DNA of 45,896 bases from JAVBKV01 sp031553885 (GTDB taxonomy: Bacteria > Bacteroidota > Bacteroidia > Bacteroidales > Azobacteroidaceae), in NCBI GenBank assembly GCA_031553885.1, contig JAVBKV010000044.1:1-45896 (forward strand), written 5' to 3'. Below the pieces are notes generated by a model. That model was not told where the DNA came from, made no database searches, and saw only the letters and a list, made by a program, of their open reading frames with translations. Shown here piece by piece: positions 8,746 through 17,101 of the stretch (position 1 is its first letter; every line of letters starts with the position of its first letter). A program made the translations under genes and the position numbers.

Positions 8746-8753
8746 TATATTTG
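8746..8753 (+). promoter_or_regulatory. Promoter -7 element for tilS
   Basis: TATATTTG lies 33 bases before the tilS start codon. The -33 candidate is weak (TTTA at 8722-8725, spacing 20). Confidence 0.6.
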
Positions 8754-8786
8754 TCCCTCGACTTAATCTTTATAAGTTTATAATGA

Positions 8787-10106
8787 ATGGCAGATGCTGT
8801 AACAGAACGGGTAAAACAATACATTCAGGAACAACGGTTGCCGGATACGGGAATTCTGATTGTCGGATTGAGTGGCGGGGCTGATTCCGTCGTGCTTTTG
8901 CATGTATTGTCCCGGTTAGGATATTCCTGCATAGCTGCTCATTGTAATTTTCATCTCCGGGCTGAGGAATCTATGCGGGATGAGATGTTTGCCGGTCGTT
9001 TTTCTGCATCATTAGGAGTTCCATTCCGGAAAATAGATGTTGATACAGAGCAATATGCCCGGGATCATAAGCTTTCCATTGAAATGGCTGCCCGTGAGAT
9101 TCGTTACCGCTGGTTTGAAGAATTAAGGACTCGGGAAAAAGCGGAGGCTGTGGCTGTAGCTCACCATCAGGACGATAGTGTTGAAACGGTGTTGCTTAAT
9201 CTGATACGGGGGACCGGGTGGAAAGGACTGACAGGAATTCAGCCCCGGAACAGGAATGTCATTCGTCCTTTGTTGTGTCTTTCCAGAAAAGAAATTATAA
9301 ATTATGTCCGGGAAAACAGATTGGAGTATGTCACAGATTCCAGCAATCTTCAGGATGAGTTTGTCAGAAATAAAATCCGGAACCAGTTATTGCCTTTGAT
9401 GGCAACTATTAATCCTTCGGTGACAGAAGCTATTGCCCGTACGGCGGATAACCTCCGGGAGTCATCCCTGATCCTGACGCAGGCCATGGAGGAATACCGT
9501 TCCGTTTTATTTACGAATGGAAAAATCAGTATTGCAAAACTGAGGGAAACTCCTTCTTCGGAGGCCGTTTTGTTTGAATTGCTGAAAGAATATGAGTTCA
9601 ACCCGGATGTGGTTCGTAATGTTGCACGCTCTCTGGATGGTAGTCCCGGTAAAGTATTTTATTCTCCAGGTTTTCGGTTGGTTATTGATCGTGATTCGAT
9701 TCTGATTACTTCCCGGTTAAAAACCGAAGCCGGAGAATACCGGATAGAAAAAAACGACCGGATAGTCGATGATCCCATACGATTGCAGGTTTCATACTCT
9801 TTTTATTATGATGGTTTTCCGGTCGATAAGAATCCTTGTTGCGCCAGCCTGGATGCTGATAAACTGCATTTTCCGCTTGTTCTGAGGAGATGGGAGAGCG
9901 GCGACCGTTTTAAACCCTTTGGAATGAATGGATTTAAAAAACTTAGTGATTACTTTAGTGATCATAAATTCAGCCTGATAGATAAAGAGAATGTGTGGAT
10001 TTTATGCAGTGGAGATGACATCTGCTGGGTAGTGGGACACCGAACCGACAATCGTTTCCGGATCGATGAAAATACCAAAGAGGTGTGTGTAATTAAACTT
10101 TTGTGA
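8787..10106 (+). CDS. tilS: tRNA(Ile)-lysidine synthase
   Basis: This 439-residue protein carries the PP-loop SGGADS at 29-34 and the adjacent AHCNFHLR motif. TilS attaches lysine to the wobble cytidine of the CAU-anticodon isoleucine tRNA, changing its identity from Met to Ile. The segment HHQDDSVETVLLNLIRGTG is typical of the family. The C-terminal TilS_C region is present from about 365 (RWESGDRFKPFGMNG, LSDYFSDHK). The length is normal. An earlier ATG at 8783 is out of frame, so 8787 is used. It is an essential enzyme and a firm call. Confidence 0.96.
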   Translation: MADAVTERVKQYIQEQRLPDTGILIVGLSGGADSVVLLHVLSRLGYSCIAAHCNFHLRAEESMRDEMFAGRFSASLGVPFRKIDVDTEQYARDHKLSIEMAAREIRYRWFEELRTREKAEAVAVAHHQDDSVETVLLNLIRGTGWKGLTGIQPRNRNVIRPLLCLSRKEIINYVRENRLEYVTDSSNLQDEFVRNKIRNQLLPLMATINPSVTEAIARTADNLRESSLILTQAMEEYRSVLFTNGKISIAKLRETPSSEAVLFELLKEYEFNPDVVRNVARSLDGSPGKVFYSPGFRLVIDRDSILITSRLKTEAGEYRIEKNDRIVDDPIRLQVSYSFYYDGFPVDKNPCCASLDADKLHFPLVLRRWESGDRFKPFGMNGFKKLSDYFSDHKFSLIDKENVWILCSGDDICWVVGHRTDNRFRIDENTKEVCVIKLL

Positions 10107-10113
10107 AAAAAGC

Positions 10114-10144
10114 TTTGTTATAAAATAAAAAAGGAGTAAATTTG
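10114..10144 (+). promoter_or_regulatory. Promoter of the radical SAM-GT4-rho run
   Basis: TTTG at 10114-10117 and TAAATTTG at 10137-10144 are separated by 19 bases. The next start codon is 58 bases downstream. This suggests a transcript that begins after tilS. Confidence 0.8.
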
Positions 10145-10202
10145 TCCTCGAATTACTTCGCAGATCAAAAATCATAATTTATTTTAGGGCCTACTCGTAT
10201 CG

Positions 10203-11336
10203 ATGAGCAAAAAAGTAAATCTTCCTACAGATGTATCCATTATAACTACATACCGGTGTCAGATGCGCTGTAAAATGTGTAATATCTGGCAATATCCGAC
10301 CGATATAAAAAAGGAGATACAGCCCAAGGAACTGGAAATGTTACCTAAACTGAAGTTTATTAATCTGACAGGGGGTGAGCCTTTTCAACGGAAAGATCTG
10401 GAAGATATCGTTGCGGTTTGTTTTGAAAAAGCACCACGGGTGGTAATTTCAACTTCCGGGTTTCATTTTGAGAAGATCATTGATCTGGCCCGAAAGTTTC
10501 CACGCTTGGGGCTAAGGATAAGCATTGAAGGTCTTTCTCAGAAAAACGATGAACTGAGGGGGCGGGAAGGCGGATTTGATAGAGGACTCCGTACGCTGTT
10601 GACTCTCAAAGAAATGGGTTTGAAGGATATCGGATTCGGATGTACCGTTTCCAATAACAATTCTTCGGATATGCTTTCCCTGTATCAGTTGTCAAAAGCA
10701 TTGAAACTGGAATTTGCAACAGCAGCTTTTCATAATTCGTATTATTTTCACAAGTACGACAATGTGATTACGAATAAAGAAGAAGTCTGTCATAATTTTG
10801 AAAAACTGGTCGAACAGCATTTGAAGGAAAATAATCCCAAATCCTGGTTTCGTGCGTTCTTTAACTTGGGATTGATCAATTACATCCAGGGAGGGAAACG
10901 GATGCTGCCCTGTGAGGCTGGCACCACCAATTTCTTTATTGAGCCTTATGGAGAAGTGTACCCTTGCAACGGCCTGGAAGACCATGTCTGGAAGGAAAGT
11001 ATGGGTAATATCCGGGATTACTCCCGGTTTGAGGATTTATGGTACAGCGAACAGGCTGATAAAGTCAGATCGATGGTCCGTTCCTGTCCGAAAAACTGCT
11101 GGATGGTTGGTACTGCAGCTCCTGTGATGGCAAAATATTTCCGTTGTCCATTATCATGGGTGGCTAAAAATAAAATAAAAAGCATTATAGGTAAGCCTGT
11201 TTGCTACCATGATATACCTTATTATAAAGTAGATCGGGATTCGAGACAGGGAGATCTTGATTTCTCACGATGTGTTCCTTTTACAGATAAAAAGGGAGTG
11301 CAGTACGATGAACAGATTCCGTTGATTGAAGAATAA
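10203..11336 (+). CDS. Radical SAM protein with SPASM-like C-terminal cysteines
   Basis: This 377-residue protein has the 4Fe-4S and SAM-binding CxxxCxxC motif at C19, C23 and C26, followed by GGEP at 57-60. The C-terminal part carries further cysteines (C237, C255, C295, C299, C314) in an arrangement like a SPASM domain: LPCEAG, then YPCNGL, then SCPKNCW. SPASM proteins bind auxiliary iron-sulfur clusters and often modify peptides, sugars or other small substrates. Nothing here identifies the substrate; no small precursor peptide gene is seen next to it. The GT4 glycosyltransferase starts 11 bases after the stop, so a role in making or modifying a glycan is a reasonable inference. Confidence 0.88.
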   Translation: MSKKVNLPTDVSIITTYRCQMRCKMCNIWQYPTDIKKEIQPKELEMLPKLKFINLTGGEPFQRKDLEDIVAVCFEKAPRVVISTSGFHFEKIIDLARKFPRLGLRISIEGLSQKNDELRGREGGFDRGLRTLLTLKEMGLKDIGFGCTVSNNNSSDMLSLYQLSKALKLEFATAAFHNSYYFHKYDNVITNKEEVCHNFEKLVEQHLKENNPKSWFRAFFNLGLINYIQGGKRMLPCEAGTTNFFIEPYGEVYPCNGLEDHVWKESMGNIRDYSRFEDLWYSEQADKVRSMVRSCPKNCWMVGTAAPVMAKYFRCPLSWVAKNKIKSIIGKPVCYHDIPYYKVDRDSRQGDLDFSRCVPFTDKKGVQYDEQIPLIEE

Positions 11337-11347
11337 ATCTTTTTTTA

Positions 11348-12448
11348 ATGAAGATTGTAGTTGCCGGGACAAGAGGTTTTCCCCATATACAGGGAGGTGT
11401 GGAAACTCATTGTGAACAACTTTACCCCCGCCTTGTTGAGAGGGGGTGTGAGGTGACTGTAATCAGGCGTTCTTGCTATGTTTCCGATCAGTTGGATGAA
11501 TACCAGGGAGTTCAATTGAAAAATGTCTTTGCACCTCGTAAAAAAATGTTTGAAGCGATTGTTCATACATTTTTAGCTGTTATTGAGGCGAAAAAGATGA
11601 AAGCGGATGTGCTGCATATTCATGCGATCGGACCGGCCTTGATGGTCCCTTTTGCCAGAATGCTCGGGTTGAAAGTGGTGCTTACACATCACGGTCCCGA
11701 TTATGAAAGACAAAAATGGGGCAGGGGAGCCCGGTGGTTTTTGCGACTGGGGGAGCGATTCGGTGTCCAATGCTCTAATGAGCTGATCGTTATTTCAGAA
11801 GTGATCAACGAAATTGTCCGGAAAAAATACAAGCGAAACAATGCTCATCTGATTTTTAACGGAGTGGAGACTCCGGTCCATTCGGAGAATGTTCAGTATA
11901 TTGAATCACTGGGACTTCGAAAAGGAAATTACATCTTATCGGTCGGACGTTTTGTTCCGGAAAAAGGATTTGATCTGCTCGTGGAAGCCTATTCCCGGTT
12001 GGAAAACGGAGAAATCCGACTGGTTCTGGCTGGAGATGCGGATCATGAAACAGATTATTCCGTTCGATTGAAAAAAACAGCGGAGGCAAACGGAGTTGCG
12101 CTCACCGGTTTTATTACCGGGGAAAAACTGAATGAAATATTTTCTCATGCCCGTTTGTTTGTCCTGCCTTCATCCCATGAAGGTTTACCGATTGTGCTTT
12201 TGGAGGCAATGAGTCACAGACTGGATGTGTTAGTCAGTGATATACCTGCCAATAAAGCTGTAGCATTGCCTGAGAGCAGCTATTTTAAGTCCGGGGATTC
12301 GCAAGACTTGTCGGAAAAATTGAGAAAAAAATTAGAAAAACAGGGAACTGTTGTTCAATACGATATGTCGTCGTACAATTGGGATGTGATCGCCTCCCAG
12401 GTATTGGAAGTCTATCGGAAAACAAGAAAAGTTATTGACCATAAATAG
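11348..12448 (+). CDS. Glycosyltransferase family 4
   Basis: This 366-residue protein has the two-Rossmann (GT-B) pattern. The N-terminal part begins MKIVVAGTRGFPHIQGGVETH, typical of the DUF1972-like acceptor domain. The C-terminal donor domain starts near GRFVPEKGFDLLVEAY (about residue 198) and contains PSSHEGLPIVLLEAMSH (about 272-287), with the retaining E-x7-E motif. It would transfer a sugar from a nucleotide donor, probably during surface polysaccharide or glycolipid assembly at the cytoplasmic face. It is tightly coupled to the upstream radical SAM gene and lies 18 bases before rho. The donor and acceptor are unknown. Confidence 0.9.
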   Translation: MKIVVAGTRGFPHIQGGVETHCEQLYPRLVERGCEVTVIRRSCYVSDQLDEYQGVQLKNVFAPRKKMFEAIVHTFLAVIEAKKMKADVLHIHAIGPALMVPFARMLGLKVVLTHHGPDYERQKWGRGARWFLRLGERFGVQCSNELIVISEVINEIVRKKYKRNNAHLIFNGVETPVHSENVQYIESLGLRKGNYILSVGRFVPEKGFDLLVEAYSRLENGEIRLVLAGDADHETDYSVRLKKTAEANGVALTGFITGEKLNEIFSHARLFVLPSSHEGLPIVLLEAMSHRLDVLVSDIPANKAVALPESSYFKSGDSQDLSEKLRKKLEKQGTVVQYDMSSYNWDVIASQVLEVYRKTRKVIDHK

Positions 12449-12466
12449 AAGAATTATTTAATTTTT

Positions 12467-14464
12467 ATGCAGAAATATAATATTTTGCAACTTAAAGGAA
12501 TGGAGCAGGGAACATTGGTTGCCCTGGCCAAAGAGCTCGGTTTGAAAAAAACAGATAAACTGGAGAAAGATGAATTGGTATACCAAATCCTGGATCAACA
12601 AGCAATTGTAGGAGCTGCGCAACAAGCAGCTGAGGAAAAAAGTGCCGAAGACAGAAAAATGGTGAAGAAAGGTCGTCCTGTAAAATCACCCAAGCAGTCA
12701 GGAAATGCAGGAAAAACGAAACCATCACCGGAGGTAAAGCCGACAGAGGCAAAACCTGTTTCCGAAAAACCGGCCGTTCCGGCACCATCTCCTTCTCCTT
12801 CTGGTGAGGGGGTAACCGTTTCTGACGGAAAAACACCTCAAAAGAATATGAAGAAGAAAGAGTTTTCGAAAAAGGAAATAGCTGCAGAAATTCCTCCTGT
12901 AGAAAAAATCATACAGCCGGAGCCGGAAACAAAAGAAGAAGTTGTTTTTAATAAAGGAAATAATCAGGAAAAAAAGAAAAGAGCACGGATTGAAAACCCG
13001 GTTCCGGTCAAACATCATCCGAATGATCCCGCAGAAAAACAAAAACGACCGGTTGCCGATGTGGCAATAGTTGAGCCTATGGTCGAGCCTGTGATTGCAG
13101 ATCCGTCAGTTAAACCAGAAGTGCCCGTAGTTCCTGCTGCTCCTCAGAAAATGGTATTTCGCCATAGCCCGGAAGTGAACAGTGTGATGGATCAGGTGCT
13201 ATTTTCTCCCAAAAAAGAGCAGTCGAAGCCGACTCCTCCGTCTCAACAATCCGTTCCGGTTCAACATCCGGCAAAAAATACAAATGGCAATGGTAATACT
13301 CAGCCGGCTGTAACTAAAGATAAAGCGTTTGAATTTGAGGGTATTCTTACAGGAAACGGTGTTTTGGAAATTATCCAGGAAGGGTATGGTTTCCTTCGTT
13401 CATCCGATTATAATTACCTGTCGTCAGCAGATGATATTTACGTTTCTCAATCTCAGATTAAACTGTTCGGACTTCGTACGGGTGATGTTGTAGAAGGCCC
13501 GATCCGTCCTCCGAAAGAGGGAGAAAAATTCTTTCCGCTGGTTAAGGTTGACCGTATCAACGGGCTGAGTCCGGAAGAAGTGCGCGACCGTGTGCCTTTC
13601 GATCACCTGACACCTCTTTTTCCGGATGAAAAATTCCGGTTGACTGCCAGTATGAGTCCGAAGGTAAACGACCGGATTTCTGTTCGTGTGGTGGATTTGT
13701 TTTCTCCGATCGGTAAAGGGCAGCGGGGGCTGATTGTTGCCCAGCCTAAAACCGGTAAAACCATGCTGTTGAAAGATATTGCCAATGCGATTTCCTGGAA
13801 TCATCCGGAAGTATACATGATTGTACTGCTGATCGATGAGCGTCCGGAAGAGGTAACCGATATGCAACGCAGTGTAGATGCGGAAGTGATTGCTTCTACT
13901 TTCGACGAACCGGCCGAGCGTCATGTGAAAATTGCAGAAATCGTACTGAATAAAGCCAAAAGAATGGTAGAATGCGGACACGATGTAGTGATTCTGCTGG
14001 ATTCCATTACCCGTTTGGCCCGAGCTTATAATACGGTTCAGCCGGCTTCGGGTAAAGTGCTTTCCGGAGGGGTGGATGCCAATGCTCTTCAAAAACCCAA
14101 GCGTTTCTTCGGAGCTGCCCGTAATATTGAAAACGGAGGTTCCCTGACAATTATAGCTACGGCATTGACTGAAACCGGATCCAAGATGGATGATGTTATT
14201 TTTGAAGAATTCAAAGGAACCGGTAACATGGAATTGCAACTCGATCGCCGCTTGTCCAATAAGCGTATTTACCCTGCAGTGGATATTACGGCGTCCAGTA
14301 CACGGCGTGATGATCTGCTTCAGCCATCGGATGTGGTGAATCACATGTGGATCCTTCGTAAATACCTCTCGGATATGAACAGCGTCGAAGCAATGGAATT
14401 TGTGAAAGATCGTTTGGAAAAAACCTACGACAACGAGGAGTTTCTTGCTTCCATGAATGGTTGA
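12467..14464 (+). CDS. rho: Transcription termination factor Rho with long disordered insertion
   Basis: At 665 residues this Rho is about 250 residues longer than the E. coli protein (419). The N-terminal Rho_N helices cover about residues 1-50. Residues about 50-285 form a low-complexity insertion rich in P, K, E, V and S. The cold-shock-like RNA-binding domain follows from about 288 (FEGILTGNGVLEIIQEGYGFLR). The ATPase part has Walker A PKTGKT (about 427-432), Walker B VVILLDSITRLARAYN (about 507-522) and the Q/R-loop region. Rho is a hexameric helicase that ends transcription. Bacteroidota Rho commonly carries such an insertion; in B. thetaiotaomicron it has been linked to phase separation. 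The last 8 bases overlap the next gene. Confidence 0.97.
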   Translation: MQKYNILQLKGMEQGTLVALAKELGLKKTDKLEKDELVYQILDQQAIVGAAQQAAEEKSAEDRKMVKKGRPVKSPKQSGNAGKTKPSPEVKPTEAKPVSEKPAVPAPSPSPSGEGVTVSDGKTPQKNMKKKEFSKKEIAAEIPPVEKIIQPEPETKEEVVFNKGNNQEKKKRARIENPVPVKHHPNDPAEKQKRPVADVAIVEPMVEPVIADPSVKPEVPVVPAAPQKMVFRHSPEVNSVMDQVLFSPKKEQSKPTPPSQQSVPVQHPAKNTNGNGNTQPAVTKDKAFEFEGILTGNGVLEIIQEGYGFLRSSDYNYLSSADDIYVSQSQIKLFGLRTGDVVEGPIRPPKEGEKFFPLVKVDRINGLSPEEVRDRVPFDHLTPLFPDEKFRLTASMSPKVNDRISVRVVDLFSPIGKGQRGLIVAQPKTGKTMLLKDIANAISWNHPEVYMIVLLIDERPEEVTDMQRSVDAEVIASTFDEPAERHVKIAEIVLNKAKRMVECGHDVVILLDSITRLARAYNTVQPASGKVLSGGVDANALQKPKRFFGAARNIENGGSLTIIATALTETGSKMDDVIFEEFKGTGNMELQLDRRLSNKRIYPAVDITASSTRRDDLLQPSDVVNHMWILRKYLSDMNSVEAMEFVKDRLEKTYDNEEFLASMNG

Positions 14465-15710
14465 TAACGTGCCGGAAGTTTTCAAAAAACTGGTGTTGAT
14501 CCTGGGGCTGTCGGGAGTTATTTCTGTTACTTTAGCTCAGACAGATACCCTTGGCGAACTGTTTACGGATGAATATACAATTTCTTCTGAAAACGAAGGT
14601 TTGTTGAAATTAAGCATAGAGAATCTCAGTTTTTTTAAGAATAATGAATCGGACGGAGATATCTTTGACGGATATTCTCTGCCCGGTTTTCGTTTTATGC
14701 CCCGGGTTATTTTTTATCCTTCGTCTTTTGTGAAGCTGGAAGCCGGGGCTTCTTTATTGCGTTATTGGGGTGCTGACCGGTACCCTTGTTATGCATACCA
14801 GGATATTGCCGAATGGAAGGCTGATGATTACCAGTCCGGGTTTCATATCCTTCCTTTTTTCAGGGCACAGATACAGCCGATCCGGCAGATACAGGTCGTA
14901 CTTGGTACTATATACGGGGGAAGTAATCACCGTTTGATAGAGCCGTTGTATAATCCGGAGCTGAACCTGACTGCTGATCCGGAATCCGGAGCTCAGTTTC
15001 TGTACCATTCCCGGGTGGCTGCTGTTGATCTTTGGGTGAACTGGGAAAGTTTTACTTTCAGAAATGATACACACAACGAAGCATTTACCACAGGTGCATC
15101 CCTTTGTTTGAATCTGACAAAGCCTCATTCCTTTTTTTATATGGGGATTCCTGTTCAGGCCCTGATGATCCATCGGGGAGGAGAGGTCGACTCGGTAGAG
15201 GGTGATATTGTCAGTATGGCTAATGGGGCTGCCGGTCTTCGTTTTCAACTCAATTTTAATCAAAAATTACTAAAGAATATTACGTGTGACCTGATGGGTG
15301 CCGGATATGAGTCCATTCAGGGCGATGAAAACCTGCCGTTTAGTCGGGGGTGGGCCCTCTATTCGAATTTGTCGGCTGATATCGGGAATCTGAAATTAAA
15401 AGCAGCCTGGTGGAGCAGTGAGGATTTTGTGAATATTCTGGGTAATCCGGTATTCGGTAACCTTTCCCTGACTATTTCCGGGCGTACTTTTGCCCGGACG
15501 GATGTGTTTAATTTCGGTCTGGCATACGAGCAGTATTTTGGACGAGGCTTTACTTTAGGTGCTGATGCCGAACTTTTTTACAACCCCCGCCTGGTTGCTT
15601 ATGAGTCACAACCAGAACCAGCCAGAATCAGTCGTTCGTCCAATTTTTCCATGGGAATCTACCTCCGCATCAATCCTTCTATTACTCTAAAAAAAATTTT
15701 TTTTAATTAA
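14457..15710 (+). CDS. Predicted outer-membrane beta-barrel protein, function unknown
   Basis: The 417-residue product starts inside the end of rho (8-base overlap), so it is probably translated by coupling. A signal peptide is visible (FKKLVLILGLSGVISVTLAQ, about residues 9-28). The rest alternates polar and hydrophobic residues with many aromatic residues, and ends close to an aromatic in FFN, as outer-membrane barrels do. I do not recognise a family. The short A8T8 tract around 15689-15704 lies in the last codons. Its partnership with rho is positional only. Confidence 0.75.
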   Translation: MVDNVPEVFKKLVLILGLSGVISVTLAQTDTLGELFTDEYTISSENEGLLKLSIENLSFFKNNESDGDIFDGYSLPGFRFMPRVIFYPSSFVKLEAGASLLRYWGADRYPCYAYQDIAEWKADDYQSGFHILPFFRAQIQPIRQIQVVLGTIYGGSNHRLIEPLYNPELNLTADPESGAQFLYHSRVAAVDLWVNWESFTFRNDTHNEAFTTGASLCLNLTKPHSFFYMGIPVQALMIHRGGEVDSVEGDIVSMANGAAGLRFQLNFNQKLLKNITCDLMGAGYESIQGDENLPFSRGWALYSNLSADIGNLKLKAAWWSSEDFVNILGNPVFGNLSLTISGRTFARTDVFNFGLAYEQYFGRGFTLGADAELFYNPRLVAYESQPEPARISRSSNFSMGIYLRINPSITLKKIFFN

Positions 15711-15794
15711 AACATGAACAAAATAACATTCGCATTGTTATAGTAGTAAATGTTAATATAATGCGATGTCTAATTTTAATAAATAAGAATTTTT

Positions 15795-16385
15795 ATGAAA
15801 AAGAGTATTTTGTTTTCCCTTTTTGTGGGGACAATGTTTTTTTTAACGTCATGTAGTTCTTCTTCTTATACGCTGATTAATAGTAATCTTTATCCGGGTA
15901 AGGATGTGAAAGCTTATAAAACTTTTAGTGTCTTACCGTATGATGCTTTGAAGTTGCCTCCTCAAATCAATATCTATGATGTGGAAAATATTCAACGGGC
16001 TATTGCCAATGAATTGGCTATTCGTGGGTTCAAAGAAGATAAAACCGGGAATGGAGATATGGTGGTTATTACTACGCTTTATTCTCAAACAAGCGTAACG
16101 ACTAAAGATGCTGTTCCCGAATGGGCTCCGATCCGTCCTTTAGGTCCTACGGCTTCTATGTACAGAAGTTACTACGATGATGCATCTATCATAGATAATA
16201 TTAGTAAAGATGGAGTATTAGCCGTTGATTTGGTTGATCCGAAAGTCAAACAGGTAATCTGGGATGCTGCTGTGAGTTCGGTAATTGATAATGTTCAGAA
16301 GAACATTAAGGATCCGAAACAAATTAATCAGGCTTGCGATAAATTGTTTAGTAAATTTCCGGTACCGGTACCTGCTGTTAAATAA
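15795..16385 (+). CDS. DUF4136-type lipoprotein
   Basis: This 196-residue protein has a lipoprotein signal ending LTSC with the lipidated cysteine at residue 20. The body begins VKAYKTFSVLPYDALK and contains NIQRAIANELAIRGFKED and a late DPKVKQVIWDAAVSSVI, which fit the DUF4136 pattern found in Bacteroidota envelope lipoproteins. Its function is not established. A strong terminator follows at 16413-16452, so it is likely a single-gene unit or the end of the rho run. Confidence 0.85.
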   Translation: MKKSILFSLFVGTMFFLTSCSSSSYTLINSNLYPGKDVKAYKTFSVLPYDALKLPPQINIYDVENIQRAIANELAIRGFKEDKTGNGDMVVITTLYSQTSVTTKDAVPEWAPIRPLGPTASMYRSYYDDASIIDNISKDGVLAVDLVDPKVKQVIWDAAVSSVIDNVQKNIKDPKQINQACDKLFSKFPVPVPAVK

Positions 16386-16412
16386 TAATGCCGGCCTATC
16401 AATGATAATACG

Positions 16413-16452
16413 CCGTGGGCGAGAGTCAATTCTTGTCCGCGGTTTTGTTTTT
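16413..16452 (+). terminator. Terminator after the DUF4136 lipoprotein
   Basis: An 11-base-pair stem (16413-16423 with 16432-16442, three G-U pairs) is followed by TTTTGTTTTT. The same T tract supplies the -33 box of the next promoter. Confidence 0.75.
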
Positions 16453-16474
16453 ATAAACTTATTGACTATTTTTG
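16444..16474 (+). promoter_or_regulatory. Promoter of the small outer-membrane protein
   Basis: TTTG at 16444-16447 and TATTTTTG at 16467-16474 are 19 bases apart. The gene starts 22 bases downstream. Confidence 0.8.
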
Positions 16475-16496
16475 CCTCAACTATAAATATTCAAAA

Positions 16497-17021
16497 ATGA
16501 AAAAAATCTTTTTACTTTTATTCGTAGTGATTTTGTCGGCGAGTTCTTATGGACAGGCCGGAGATTTGTTTGTAGGGGCTAAAGGAGGATATGTTACCAG
16601 TTATAAAGACCTTCTTTATGGCTTCGATGTGGCTTATCATTTGGCTGATCCGTTGGAAATCAGTTTTACCGGATTGATGAACCCGGATATGAAGGTGGAT
16701 GATGAGATCGATGGCAAAAGTAAGATCAGTCTTTATTCGGCGAATCTGGATATGCGTTATTATTTATTGCTTCAACGTACCTGGGGAATGGGTCCTGCAC
16801 TGGGAGGACAGTACATGTACCTTAATAAAAAAGTACTGAATTCACCTACCAACGAAGAATATAGCAGTCAGCCGCTTGGTTTCAATATCGGTTGGCACAT
16901 GCGCTTTAACCTGACAGAAAATGTCAAAGTAAACGGTGGTTGGAGGTATACGACGGCTAACAAGGATGCCAGCCATCACTTGATTTACATTGGACTGGGG
17001 TATACTTTTAATTTGTTTTGA
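16497..17021 (+). CDS. Small outer-membrane beta-barrel protein
   Basis: This 174-residue protein has a signal peptide (IFLLLFVVILSASSYGQ, cleavage near residue 20). The mature part follows the pattern of small eight-stranded barrels: AGDLFVGAKGGYVTSYKD at the start, NLDMRYYLL in the middle, and a C-terminal strand ending LIYIGLGYTFNLF with a terminal phenylalanine. It is likely a porin-like or OmpX/OmpW-like structural protein. It is monocistronic, with its own promoter and a 28-base inverted repeat right after the stop. Confidence 0.8.
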   Translation: MKKIFLLLFVVILSASSYGQAGDLFVGAKGGYVTSYKDLLYGFDVAYHLADPLEISFTGLMNPDMKVDDEIDGKSKISLYSANLDMRYYLLLQRTWGMGPALGGQYMYLNKKVLNSPTNEEYSSQPLGFNIGWHMRFNLTENVKVNGGWRYTTANKDASHHLIYIGLGYTFNLF

Positions 17022-17096
17022 TGAGAATGGAGAATTGAGAGTGGAGAATTTGAGTATAATCACCATTCATTCTCCACTCTCAATTCTCCATTCTCA
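17022..17096. repeat. Perfect 28-base inverted repeat built from heptads
   Basis: The arms 17022-17049 and 17069-17096 are exact reverse complements and enclose 19 bases. The left arm is made of tandem heptads of the type GAGAATT/GAGAATG/GAGAGTG. It starts directly after the stop of the plus-strand gene and ends 5 bases before the stop of the convergent GT2 gene. It can fold as a long stem on either strand and may act as a bidirectional terminator. Confidence 0.9.
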
Positions 17097-17101
17097 ATTA
17101 A

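Noticed and set aside
10107..10202. Peptide precursor gene in front of the radical SAM protein (RiPP system)
   Set aside because: The 96-base gap holds only a promoter and leader; no small open frame with a fitting start is seen on either side of the gene.
13424..14485. 353-codon open frame opposite rho
   Set aside because: It is a mirror of the strongly conserved rho coding sequence, has no recognisable motif, and has a composition rich in H, F, I and R as expected for a reverse-frame shadow.
14754..15263. 169-codon open frame opposite the gene after rho
   Set aside because: The plus-strand gene has a signal peptide and barrel-like pattern; the reverse frame has no motif and no promoter.
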